Assembly: GCF_019458025.1 (NCBI RefSeq)
Contig: NZ_JAHZUY010000005.1
Span: forward strand, 1 to 64,000
Length of the DNA stretch: 64,000 bases
DNA from: Caldovatus aquaticus
Lineage (GTDB): Bacteria > Pseudomonadota > Alphaproteobacteria > Acetobacterales > Acetobacteraceae
Direction of reading: 5' to 3'
Positions 1-8,039 of the stretch are shown here, piece by piece. The notes beneath the pieces are model-generated. The model was given only the letters and a program-made list of their open reading frames with translations, was not told the origin of the DNA and did no database searches. The position numbers and the translations under genes are program-made. How positions within the stretch are numbered: the stretch's first letter is position 1; each line of letters starts with the position of its first letter.

Positions 1-51
1 CAGAGGCTCGATGATCCGCCATTCCGCCTCACTCAGATCGAACCGCGACAT
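1..51 (-). CDS. IS5-family transposase, N-terminal fragment cut by the window edge
   Basis: Only 17 codons lie in the window, from an ATG at 51: MSRFDLSEAEWRIIEPL. The pattern of a short start followed by D-L-(S/T)-x-x-E-W-x-x-I-x-P-L is how IS5-family (IS427/IS1031-type) transposases begin. These are DDE enzymes that move the element by cut-and-paste. The catalytic residues lie to the left of the window, so I cannot say whether the gene is intact. Too short for any other evidence; the identification rests on the family-specific N-terminal motif alone. Confidence 0.7.
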   Translation of the reverse strand, partial: MSRFDLSEAEWRIIEPL

Positions 52-124
52 GCCAAGCTCCCGTCCAGCAGGGAACTTGAATCAGATCCCAGCCCGTCGC
101 GTCCAGCAGTTTGGGTTCAGGACC
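1..124 (-). mobile_element. Right end of an IS5-family insertion sequence (partial)
   Basis: A transposase N-terminus reads leftwards out of the window from position 51. About 70 bp of non-coding sequence follows on its upstream side. I place the element end near 122-124, where TTTGGGTTCAGGACC runs into TA, because IS427-type members of the family insert at TA-containing targets. This boundary is inferred: the other terminal inverted repeat is outside the window. GTCCAGCAG occurs twice in the upstream part (63-71 and 101-109), and an imperfect palindrome GGGAACTTGAATCAGATCCC lies at 71-90. Confidence 0.55.
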
Positions 125-130
125 TAGCGC

Positions 131-232
131 GGATCGCGGGCGGCTGGCAACGGCCGGAAGCGCGAATCCGCTCGACAGACAACGCGCCGGAGCCGTCGCC
201 GCGGGCACAGCCGGGCGGAAACGGCTCTAGGG
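131..232 (-). repeat. 102-bp palindromic repeat, copy A
   Basis: By eye this aligns without gaps to 60310-60411, with about 86 of 102 positions identical. The core is an imperfect hairpin at 189-228 (GGAGCCGT ... ACGGCTCT arms). A near-invariant flank, GCGAATCCG followed by CGACAGACAAC, lies on its left. The hairpin overlaps the last codons and the TAG stop of the TolC-like gene (stop at 227-229). No T-run follows on the minus strand, so this is not a classical terminator. It is a dispersed REP-like sequence of unknown role. Confidence 0.8.
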
Positions 233-1690
233 CCGCGGCATCAGCCCGCTGACGCCGCTCGCCTGCTCGAGCGTGGCGAGCGCGAGCAGCGCCGCCTGGC
301 GCGCCTGGTTCGCCGCCACTCGCGTCGCGTTCCGCGTGCGCAGCGCGTCCAGCACCTCGATCAGCGAGCGCCCGCCGGCGAGGTAGGCGCGCTCGGCGAT
401 GGCGTAGGCCTCCTCGGCCCGGCGCAGCGCGCCGCTGTCGTAGAGCGCGCGCAGCGCGCGCGCCTGCTCCCAGGCCGCCCAGGCGGTCGCGACGTCCGCG
501 CGCGCGGCGAGCAGTGCGGCGCGCGCCTGCGCCTCGGCCTGCGCCTGCTGCGCGGCGGCGACGCCGATGTTCCCCTCGACGATGCGGGCGGTGAAGATCG
601 GGATGGAGACGGACAGGCCGAGCTGGTCGCTCGCCGTCGCCATGCCGGTCAGGTCCTGCGGCAGGCGGCTGCGGGTGAGGCTGCCGTTGAGCGTGACGTC
701 CCGCGCCCGCCCCGCCTCGGCGAGCGCGCGGTTCGCCGCCGCGGCCGCGGCGCTGCGCAGCGCCATGACGACATCGGGCCGGCGCTCCGCCGCCTCCGCA
801 AGCTGCTCGCGCGTCACGCCCGCCTCGGCGCTCACGTCGAGCCGGCCGCGCGGCACGATCGCCACCGGCGCGAGCGTGCCGGCGCGCGGCGCCCGCACGG
901 GAACGGCCGGCGGCACGCCGGGCGCCGCCGCCGCGTCCTCGGCGAGCAGCGCCGCAAGCGCCGCTGCGGCGGCGGCGTAGTTCTGGGCCGCCGCGGCGGC
1001 CTCGGCCTCGAAGGCCGGCCGGCTCGCCTGGAAGCGGACCAGGTCGCCCTCCGGGATCTGGCCCGCCTGCACCTGCCGGCGCAGCAGCGCCTCGGTGCGG
1101 TCGAGCGAGGCGCGGTTCGACAGCGCCACGTCCAGGTTCGCGCGCGCCAGCAGCGCGTTCAGGAACGCCTGGCGCAACTGGAACACTTGGCCGCGCACGG
1201 TCTCGAGCACCTGCGCCTCGGCGACGCCGATCTGCTCGTCGGCGAAGCGGGTGCGCAGCTCGCGCTTGCCGCCGCGCTCGACGACGACGGAGAGGCCAAG
1301 GGTGATGTTGTTCGTGGGGGAGACGAGCCGCCAGCCGGAGAACCGGCCGCCGAACTCGCTCACCTGGCCGGCCGTGTTGCCGACGCTGACCTGCGGCGGC
1401 GGCGGGCTGGCGGCGACGAGACGCTGCGCGCGCGCCGCGTCCACGCCGCGGCGCGCGGCGACGAGGGCGAGGTTGCGCTCGACCAGGAGGCGCTCGGCCT
1501 CGTCGAGTGTCACCTCGCGCGGACGGGCGGCAGGCGCGGGAAGCGTCGCCGGTGCCGCCGCTCCCGGCGCGGCCGCTCCCGCCGGCTGCCCGGCGGCCGG
1601 TCCGGCGACGGAAAGCATCGCCGCAGCCACGCACAGTGCCCTGCGCGGCGCCGCCGCCACGGCGCGCCGCGCCGACAGGGCGGCGCTCAC
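227..1690 (-). CDS. TolC/CusC-like outer-membrane efflux channel protein
   Basis: Outer-membrane component of the tripartite RND pump encoded with the next two genes; it should form the trimeric exit duct. The 487-residue product starts with an arginine-rich, hydrophobic signal peptide ending near AGPAAGQPAG. It then shows the duplicated helical outer-membrane efflux repeat: LDEAERLLVERNLALVAARR begins the first half and VTREQLAEAAERRPDVVMAL the second. I chose the GTG at 1688-1690 because it overlaps the TGA of the pump gene (GTGA), giving translational coupling; longer reading-frame extensions only shadow the pump gene. The stop lies inside repeat copy A. Confidence 0.85.
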   Translation of the reverse strand: MSAALSARRAVAAAPRRALCVAAAMLSVAGPAAGQPAGAAAPGAAAPATLPAPAARPREVTLDEAERLLVERNLALVAARRGVDAARAQRLVAASPPPPQVSVGNTAGQVSEFGGRFSGWRLVSPTNNITLGLSVVVERGGKRELRTRFADEQIGVAEAQVLETVRGQVFQLRQAFLNALLARANLDVALSNRASLDRTEALLRRQVQAGQIPEGDLVRFQASRPAFEAEAAAAAQNYAAAAAALAALLAEDAAAAPGVPPAVPVRAPRAGTLAPVAIVPRGRLDVSAEAGVTREQLAEAAERRPDVVMALRSAAAAAANRALAEAGRARDVTLNGSLTRSRLPQDLTGMATASDQLGLSVSIPIFTARIVEGNIGVAAAQQAQAEAQARAALLAARADVATAWAAWEQARALRALYDSGALRRAEEAYAIAERAYLAGGRSLIEVLDALRTRNATRVAANQARQAALLALATLEQASGVSGLMPRP

Positions 1691-4600
1691 GCCGGGACCC
1701 CCGACGGCCGGCTTCCGGCTGCGGCATCGTCCTCCTCCGCCGCCTCGTTCGCCGCGCGCGGGCGGGAGAGCAGGTCCACCAGCGCCGGCAGCACCAGCAG
1801 GATGAACATCGGCACCAGCCCGATGCCGCCGACCACGACGATGGCGAGCGGCTTCTGCACGTCCGCGCCGATGCCCGAGGCCATCGCCATCGGCAGCAGG
1901 CCGCAGAACGAGGCGAAGCAGGTCATCATCACGGGGCGCAGCCGGTCCATGCCGGCGCGCCGCAGGGCATCGCTCCAGCCCAGGCTCTCCTGCTCGCGCA
2001 ACTGGGCGAAGTAGGACAGGAAGATGATCGCCTCCATCACCGTGATGCCGAACAGGGCGAGGAATCCGATCGCCGCCGGCACGCTGAAGTGCAGCTCCGC
2101 CGCCCAGAGCGCGAGGATGCCCCCGACGAGCGACAGCGGCAGCATGCCGAGCACGATCAGGGTCTCGCGCAACCGCCCGAAGGAGACGTAGAGCAGCACG
2201 GCGATCAGCCCGAGCGCCACCGGCACGATCCGCGTCAGCCGCCGGATCGCGTCCTGGAGGTTGCGGAACTCGCCCACCCATTCGAGGCGGTAGCCCGGCG
2301 GCAGATCCACGTGCGCCGCCACGCGCTGCTGCGCCTCGCCCACCGCCCCGGCGGGGTCGCGGCCGCGGATCGAGAAGCGGACCGGGATGTAGCGCGACGC
2401 CTCCTCCCGGTAGATGTAGGAGGGGCCGGTGACGAGCCGCACCTCGGCCACGTCGCGCAGCACCGCGCCGTCCGGGCCGCCGACCGGCATGCGCTCGATG
2501 GCCTCGATGCTGCTGCGGTAGTCGGCGGCGAGGCGCACGATGATCGGGAAGTTGCGGTCGGCGCCCGCCTCGTAGACCCGGCCCGCCTCCTGCCCGCCGA
2601 TCGCGGCGGCGATCTGGGTGGTGACGTCGGAGACGGTCAGCCCGTAGCGCGCGGCGCGGGCGCGGTCCACGCGGATGGCGAGCGTCGGCTGGCCGAGGCT
2701 CTGCAGAACGGCGAGGTCCTCCACCCCGCGCACCTGCGCGACCTGGCGGCGCACCTGCTCGGCGATCCGGGTCAGCACGTCGAGGTCGGGGCCGATCACC
2801 TTCACCGCGTTGGCGCCCTTCACGCCGGAGGCGGCCTCCTGGACGTTGTCCGAGATCGTCTGCGAGAAGCTGAAGTCCACGCCGAAGAACTCGCGGCGCA
2901 GGCGGGCCTGCATCGCGGCGATCAGCCCGTCCTTGTCGCGCGCGGTGCGCCATTCCGCCTGCGGCCGCAGCGGGACGAAGAACTCGGCATTGAAGAACCC
3001 CGCGCTGTCGGTGCCGTCGTCCGGGCGCCCGTGCTGGCTCGTGACGGTGATGACCTCCGGGAACTCCATCACCGTGCGGCGGATGCGGTTGACCACCGGG
3101 TTGCTCTCCTCGAGGGAGATGGTGGCCGGCATGGTGGCGCGCAGCCAGATGCTCCCCTCCTCGAGCGTCGGCAGGAACTCCGCGCCGAGCCGGGTGAAGA
3201 CGGTGAAGGCGACGGCCAGCAGGCTGCCGGCGATGCCGAGGACGACCCCGCGGTGGCGCATGCCGAACGCGTAGGCGTGGCGGTAGCCGAAGCGCAGCGC
3301 GCGCACGAGGAAGGTGTCGCGCTCGCGCGTGTTCTCGCCGAAGAGGGTCGCGGCGAGGGCGGGGGTGACGGTGAAGGTGGCGATCAGCGCGCCGACGATG
3401 GCGTAGGCGTAGGTCTTGGACATCGGGCCGAAGATCCGCCCCTCGATGCCGCCCAGGGTGAACAGCGGGATGAAGGCGGCGATGATGATCAGCGCCGAGA
3501 AGAAGATCGCCTTGTCCACCTCGCTCGCCGCGCGCAGCACGATGCGCAGCACCCCGCCCGGCCCCTCCTCGGCGTGCGCGTGCGGGTAGTGGCGGGCGCG
3601 GTGGCGGTGCTCGTGCAGGTGGCGGAAGATGTTCTCGACCATGATCACGGTCGCGTCCACCAGCAGGCCGAAGTCGAGGGCGCCGAGCGAGAGCAGGTTG
3701 GCGCTCTCGCCGCGCGCCAGCATCAGCAGGATGGCGAAGAAGAAGGCGAAGGGGATGGTCGCGGCGATCACCACCGCGCCGCGCAGGTCGCCGAGGAACA
3801 GGTACTGGATCACCAGGATCAGCAGCACCCCCTCGATGATGTTGTGCACCACCGTCCGGGTCGTGACCTTGACCAGGTCCTCGCGGTCGTAGAGCGGGAC
3901 GATCCGCACCCCGGGCGGCAGCACGCCGCCGGCGTTGATCCGCTCCACCTCCCGCTGCACGCCGCGGATGGTGGGGATGGTCTGCTCGCCGCGGCGCATC
4001 AGCACCACGCCGAGCACCACGTCGTCGTCGGTCTCGTGCCCGGCGATGCCGAGGCGCGGCAGGTGGCCCACCTCGACCCGCGCCACGTCGGAGACCAGCA
4101 CCGGGACACCCTCGCGCGAGCCGATGACGGTGTTGCGGATGTCGTCGAGGTCGCGGATCAGCCCGATTCCCTGCACCACGACCGATTGCGGGCCGACGTT
4201 CAGCGTCCCGGCGCCGACATTGGTGCTGGCGTTGCGCACCGCCTCCACCACGCGCGAGATCGGCAGGCCGTAGGCGGCCAGGCGCCGGAGGTCCACCTGC
4301 ACCGTGTAGGCCTTCGTCGTGCCGCCGAAGGTCGTCACGTCGATCACCCCCGGCACGCGCTTGAACCGCCGGTCCAGCACCCAGTCGTTGAGCGTCTTGA
4401 GGTCGGTCAGCGAGAAGCCCGGCGGCCCGACCAGGCGGTAGCGCATGATCTCGCCGATCGGCGAGGAGGGCGAGATGCCGGGCTGCACCCCGTCCGGCAG
4501 GCCGGAGAGCTGGCCGAGCCGGTTCAGCACCTGCTGCAGCGCCTCCTGGTAGGTGTAGGCGAAGGTGAACTGCACCCGCACGTCCGAGAGGCCGAAGAGG

Positions 4601-4854
4601 CTCGTCGAGCGCACCGTCGTCACGTTCGGCAGTCCGGCCATCGCCACCTCGATGGGGATGGTGATGTAGCGCTCGATCTCCTCCGCGCTCTGGCCCGGGT
4701 TCTGGGTGATGACGACGACGGTGGGCGGCACCGGGTCCGGGTAGGCCTCGATGTTGAGCTGGCGGAATCCGACGAAGCCCGCGAGCAGGAACAGGCCGAA
4801 CAGCAGCAGCACGAGCGGCCGCCGTGTCAGGGCGAGGGCGACGATGTGGCGCAT
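1687..4854 (-). CDS. CusA/CzcA-type heavy-metal RND efflux pump (inner membrane)
   Basis: Proton-driven inner-membrane pump of 1055 residues, normal length for the HME-RND family. It starts MRHIVALALTRRPLVLLLFG (first membrane helix), followed by a periplasmic porter domain beginning with the classic PDPVPPTVVVITQNPGQSAEEIE-type segment. The fourth helix carries DFGLLVDATVIMVEN, keeping the Asp/Asp/Glu relay, although CzcA-like pumps usually have DGA where this has DAT. Straight after it, around residues 407-428, is a histidine-rich stretch (HLHEHRHRARHYPHAHAEE) that I do not recall as standard. Metal substrate (Cu/Ag, Zn/Co/Ni or other) cannot be decided from sequence. Downstream gene overlaps by 4 bp; upstream is the adaptor. 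Confidence 0.9.
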   Translation of the reverse strand: MRHIVALALTRRPLVLLLFGLFLLAGFVGFRQLNIEAYPDPVPPTVVVITQNPGQSAEEIERYITIPIEVAMAGLPNVTTVRSTSLFGLSDVRVQFTFAYTYQEALQQVLNRLGQLSGLPDGVQPGISPSSPIGEIMRYRLVGPPGFSLTDLKTLNDWVLDRRFKRVPGVIDVTTFGGTTKAYTVQVDLRRLAAYGLPISRVVEAVRNASTNVGAGTLNVGPQSVVVQGIGLIRDLDDIRNTVIGSREGVPVLVSDVARVEVGHLPRLGIAGHETDDDVVLGVVLMRRGEQTIPTIRGVQREVERINAGGVLPPGVRIVPLYDREDLVKVTTRTVVHNIIEGVLLILVIQYLFLGDLRGAVVIAATIPFAFFFAILLMLARGESANLLSLGALDFGLLVDATVIMVENIFRHLHEHRHRARHYPHAHAEEGPGGVLRIVLRAASEVDKAIFFSALIIIAAFIPLFTLGGIEGRIFGPMSKTYAYAIVGALIATFTVTPALAATLFGENTRERDTFLVRALRFGYRHAYAFGMRHRGVVLGIAGSLLAVAFTVFTRLGAEFLPTLEEGSIWLRATMPATISLEESNPVVNRIRRTVMEFPEVITVTSQHGRPDDGTDSAGFFNAEFFVPLRPQAEWRTARDKDGLIAAMQARLRREFFGVDFSFSQTISDNVQEAASGVKGANAVKVIGPDLDVLTRIAEQVRRQVAQVRGVEDLAVLQSLGQPTLAIRVDRARAARYGLTVSDVTTQIAAAIGGQEAGRVYEAGADRNFPIIVRLAADYRSSIEAIERMPVGGPDGAVLRDVAEVRLVTGPSYIYREEASRYIPVRFSIRGRDPAGAVGEAQQRVAAHVDLPPGYRLEWVGEFRNLQDAIRRLTRIVPVALGLIAVLLYVSFGRLRETLIVLGMLPLSLVGGILALWAAELHFSVPAAIGFLALFGITVMEAIIFLSYFAQLREQESLGWSDALRRAGMDRLRPVMMTCFASFCGLLPMAMASGIGADVQKPLAIVVVGGIGLVPMFILLVLPALVDLLSRPRAANEAAEEDDAAAGSRPSGVPA

Positions 4855-4933
4855 GGCGGAGCGGGCCCGGGATCTCGGAGCGCTTCAGCGGGGGCCTCGG
4901 CCGGCCGTCGCGACGGGGCCGGACGGCCCCTTC

Positions 4934-6298
4934 TCAGTCCACCTGCGCGGCGCGGTCGATGAACAGGGCGCCGCCGGTCACGATGCGCTCGCCCGCGGCG
5001 AGGCCCTCCGTCACCTCCCACAGGGAGCCGGAGCGCATGCCGAGGACGACGGGCCGGTAGGCGAAGCTCTGCCCGTCGGGCAGCGCGACCCAGACGCCGG
5101 TCTCGGCCCCGCGGTGGATCACCGCGCCCGCGGGCACGGCGGGGCTCTCGCGCGGCTCGCCGAGGACGATGCGGAAGCTCGCGAACATCTCCGGCTTGAG
5201 CAGCCCGTCGGGATCCCGCACCTCCGCCCGCACGGCGAGGCGGCGCGTGTTCGGGTCGATCGCCGCCCCGACGGAGGTGATGCGGGCGGAGAAGCGCCGG
5301 TCGGGCAGCGCGTTGACCGTCACCTCCACCTCCTGGCCGACGCGCACCAGCGGCGCGTCCATCTCGCGCACGGCGGCGACGAGCCACATGGTCGAGAGGT
5401 CGGCGATGACGTAGGCGGGGTCGCCGGCGCCGCCGGTCAGCCACTGCCCCGGCCCGATCCGGCGCTGCACCACGGTGCCGCCGATCGGCGCCGTGACCGC
5501 CACGACCGCGTCCACCCGCCGCGTCGCCTCGACCGCGGCGACCTGCTCCGGCGAGCGGCCGAGCACGCGCATCCGGTCGCGCGCCGCGGCGAGCGCCGTC
5601 TCCGCCACGCGCAGATCGGCCGCGGCGTTGGCGGCGTCGGCCTGGGCCTGCTCCCAGTCGCGCCGGGCGGCGGCGCGGGCCTGGAACAGCTCGCGCTGGC
5701 GCTGCTCGTTGCGGCGGGCGAGGTCGAGCGTGGTGCGCGCCTTGGCCACCGCGTCCACCGCGGCCAGCAGGTCGTTGGAGGCCTGCACCAGGTCGGTGGT
5801 CTCGATCTCGAACAGCGGCGTGCCCGCCGCGACGGTCTGGCCGATCGCGGCGAGGAGCCGCACGACCCGGCCGGAATACGGCGAGAAGACCGGGGTGGAC
5901 CGGTCCTCGTTGTAGGCGATGCGTCCTTCCGCGACGCGCTCGTCGCGGAAGTCGTGCAGCGCGACCGGCGCGATGCGCAGGCTGCGGACCTCGCTCTCGC
6001 TCAGCCGGAACGCGCCCGGCTGCCCGCCCGGCGGCGGCTGGGGCGTGGCCGTCGCCGTCTGGGTCGGCCGGGACACCGCCCGGTCCTGCCACCCGAGATA
6101 GCCGACCGCCGCCGCGCCGGTCGCCAGGACCAGGGCAGCGAGGACCACGATCCAGCCGCGGGAGCGAAAGCGGCGACGCCGGTCCGGGAGCGCCGGGGAG
6201 GCCGGGGCCGCCGGCGGAACGACGCTTCCCTCGCCGGTCAGGGGGGTGCAGGCGGTGGCCTCGGCCGGCGCGGGCTGCGGAGACTCGATCAACGTCAT
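4934..6298 (-). CDS. CusB/CzcB-type periplasmic adaptor (membrane fusion protein)
   Basis: Bridges the RND pump and the outer-membrane channel. About 454 residues: a short cytoplasmic tail rich in Ala/Pro, an RRRRFRSR positive patch, one membrane anchor around residues 45-62, then a lipoyl/barrel-sandwich half (VFSPYSGRVVRLLAAIGQTVAAG), a coiled-coil hairpin (about residues 155-240), the second lipoyl half and a beta-barrel (VNALPDRRFSARITSVGAAIDPNTRRL). I prefer the ATG at 6296-6298; an in-frame GTG at 6317-6319 would add seven residues, and neither start has a strong ribosome binding site. The gene is 79 bp upstream of the pump gene in the same direction. Confidence 0.88.
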   Translation of the reverse strand: MTLIESPQPAPAEATACTPLTGEGSVVPPAAPASPALPDRRRRFRSRGWIVVLAALVLATGAAAVGYLGWQDRAVSRPTQTATATPQPPPGGQPGAFRLSESEVRSLRIAPVALHDFRDERVAEGRIAYNEDRSTPVFSPYSGRVVRLLAAIGQTVAAGTPLFEIETTDLVQASNDLLAAVDAVAKARTTLDLARRNEQRQRELFQARAAARRDWEQAQADAANAAADLRVAETALAAARDRMRVLGRSPEQVAAVEATRRVDAVVAVTAPIGGTVVQRRIGPGQWLTGGAGDPAYVIADLSTMWLVAAVREMDAPLVRVGQEVEVTVNALPDRRFSARITSVGAAIDPNTRRLAVRAEVRDPDGLLKPEMFASFRIVLGEPRESPAVPAGAVIHRGAETGVWVALPDGQSFAYRPVVLGMRSGSLWEVTEGLAAGERIVTGGALFIDRAAQVD

Positions 6299-6400
6299 GC
6301 AAACATCCGGTACGGACACGCAACCGCCCGCCCGGGCGCCCTGTGGGGGAGGGCCCGGCCGGGCAAGCCGTCACTCGGCGCCGTTCCTGCCCTGCCCCGC

Positions 6401-6420
6401 CTTACATCGCGCTTACATCG
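6401..6420. promoter_or_regulatory. Direct repeat CTTACA-N5-CTTACA, candidate response-regulator box
   Basis: The hexamer CTTACA occurs at 6401-6406 and 6412-6417, and the nine-base match CTTACATCG repeats with an 11-bp period. OmpR/PhoB-family regulators bind tandem half-sites spaced one helical turn apart, and the PmrA/QseB type uses a hexamer-N5-hexamer layout. The repeat spans the kinase stop codon, about 100 bp before the adaptor start, in a locally AT-richer stretch (6403-6455). Assignment to the adjacent regulator (8040-8714) is inference. Confidence 0.45.
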
Positions 6421-7828
6421 GCCTTTCGCTCCCGGTTAAACTTCGTTTATCTCGCTGCGGCGTCCGGGCGGGGGCGGCGGGCAATGTCAGGGCGAAGACC
6501 GCCCCGCCGCCTTCATTGTCCCGGATCTCCACCGCGCCGCCGTGCAGGGCCGCGATCTCGGACACGATCGAGAGGCCGATCCCGGCCCCGCCCCGGCGGC
6601 CGCGGTCGGCGCGCCAGAACCGCGCGAAGACCAGGGCGCGCTGGGCCTCCGGGATGCCCGGGCCGCGGTCGGCCACCTCGACCGTGGGAGGCGAGGCGCG
6701 CAGCCGCAGCTCCACCGCCGTGCCGGGAGGGGTGTGGGTGAGCGCATTCTCGAGCAGATTCCGCACCGCGCGGCCAAGCGCATCCGGATCGCCGCGCACC
6801 CAGACCGGACCGGGCTCGCCGCCCAGCGTGATCGAGCGCCCTGCCGCCGCCGCGGCCGGCGCCAGCGCCTGCGCCGTGGTAGCGCAGACCTGCGCGAGGT
6901 CGAACAGCCGGTCGGGCAGGCGCGGCGCGGCCTCGGCCGCCTCGAGGAGCTGCGCCACCAGCCGCGCCAGGCCGTCGAGATCGCGCCGCAGCCGCTCGGC
7001 AACGGCCCGGTCCTCCAGCAGGTCCACCTCGGTGGTCAGGATCGCCAGCGGCGTGCGCAGCTCGTGCGCCACGTCCTGGCTGAACCGGCGCTGCCGCGCG
7101 AAGGCCTCGTCCAGCCGGTCGAGCGCGGCGTTCACCGCCCGGATCAGCGGCCGCACTTCGGTCGGGATCCCGCGCTCGCCGATCCTGCGCGCCTCGCCCG
7201 GGCGGATCGCGGCGGCCTCCGCCGCCGCCCGACGCAGGGGGCGCAGCAGCAGCAGGGCGATGCCGAGGTTGGCGAGGAACAGCAGCGCCGCGCCTGCCAC
7301 CAGCAGCGAGACCAATGGCCAGAAGACGGCCCGCGGCACGTCGTCGAGCACGGCGAAGACGCTCGTCATGTCCTGCGCCACCTGGAGCACCAGCGGCCCG
7401 TCGGGGGTCTGCACCGTGCGCGACAGGCCCCAGAGGTGGAGACCGCCGCCGTCCTGGACATCGAAGCTGGCCTCCTCCCGTCCCAGCAGGTCGTGCCGCG
7501 GCAGACCCGGCTGCGCGTGGACCGAGGCGACGAGCACCTCGCCCGCGGGGGTCAGGACGACGTAGCGGAAGCTGCTGCGCAGGCCGGCAAGCTGCGCCGC
7601 CGGCCCCGGCTGGGCCGGGGCGAGGCCGGCGAGGGCGCGGACCCCATCGGCGCGGAGCCGCTCGGTGAGCGGTTCGGCCATGGCCTGCAGGGTCACCTCG
7701 TGAATCGAGTGCACGGTGCCGACCAGCTCGCGATTCAGGAGCCAAGCGCCGAGCAGGATCGCCGCCGCGGCGATCGCCGCGAAGGTCGCGGTGAGCCGCC
7801 CGAGGAGAGAGCGTGGCGAGAGCCGCAT
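6413..7828 (-). CDS. Membrane-bound sensor histidine kinase
   Basis: Partner kinase of the divergent OmpR-type regulator. The 471-residue product has a first membrane helix at about 10-30, a periplasmic sensing region of roughly 135 residues, a second helix at about 167-192, a HAMP-like linker, a dimerisation/phosphoacceptor helix with FSQDVAHELRTPLAIL (His near 254), an N box (RNLLENALTHTP) and G boxes (VADRGPGIPE, GAGIGLSIV). The architecture matches the QseC/PmrB/TctE group. The ATG at 7828 gives a proper N-in membrane start; the frame upstream is not coding-like. It is codirectional with the efflux genes, 114 bp ahead, so kinase and pump may share a transcript. Confidence 0.92.
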   Translation of the reverse strand: MRLSPRSLLGRLTATFAAIAAAAILLGAWLLNRELVGTVHSIHEVTLQAMAEPLTERLRADGVRALAGLAPAQPGPAAQLAGLRSSFRYVVLTPAGEVLVASVHAQPGLPRHDLLGREEASFDVQDGGGLHLWGLSRTVQTPDGPLVLQVAQDMTSVFAVLDDVPRAVFWPLVSLLVAGAALLFLANLGIALLLLRPLRRAAAEAAAIRPGEARRIGERGIPTEVRPLIRAVNAALDRLDEAFARQRRFSQDVAHELRTPLAILTTEVDLLEDRAVAERLRRDLDGLARLVAQLLEAAEAAPRLPDRLFDLAQVCATTAQALAPAAAAAGRSITLGGEPGPVWVRGDPDALGRAVRNLLENALTHTPPGTAVELRLRASPPTVEVADRGPGIPEAQRALVFARFWRADRGRRGGAGIGLSIVSEIAALHGGAVEIRDNEGGGAVFALTLPAAPARTPQRDKRSLTGSERPM

Positions 7829-7862
7829 GGCGCGCCTCCATACACGATGCGGCGAGGAACGT

Positions 7863-7900
7863 CCCGCGGCGCGCCCTCCTGCCCCACGGCACGCCGCGGG
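7863..7900. promoter_or_regulatory. Inverted repeat in the kinase/regulator intergenic region
   Basis: CCCGCGGCG (7863-7871) and CGCCGCGGG (7892-7900) are exact reverse complements separated by 20 bp, in the 211-bp gap between the two divergent signalling genes. Such GC palindromes also arise by chance in this composition, so function is uncertain. Confidence 0.25.
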
Positions 7901-7928
7901 GCGCCCCCCCTGCGCATCCGTCCCGCCA

Positions 7929-7952
7929 GGCTCTATATGGCCTGACAGAGCC
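7929..7952. promoter_or_regulatory. Candidate operator: GGCTCT-N12-AGAGCC around an AT-rich core
   Basis: GGCTCT (7929-7934) and AGAGCC (7947-7952) form a perfect 6-bp inverted repeat whose centre holds CTATATGG, the only AT-rich spot in the divergent region between the kinase (start 7828) and the regulator (start 8040). It could be a promoter -10 region with an operator. Not proven. Confidence 0.3.
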
Positions 7953-8039
7953 CGCGTCGCCCGCGGGTTCGGGCCCCGGCGCGGTGCAGGGCGGCGCCCT
8001 GCCGGGCTCGGGGCACGACTGGCAATCCTGGAAGATCCG

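Noticed and set aside
1507-4962. Plus-strand frame of over 1100 codons opposite the RND pump
   Set aside because: Antisense shadow of a clear RND gene; no domain, unnatural composition.
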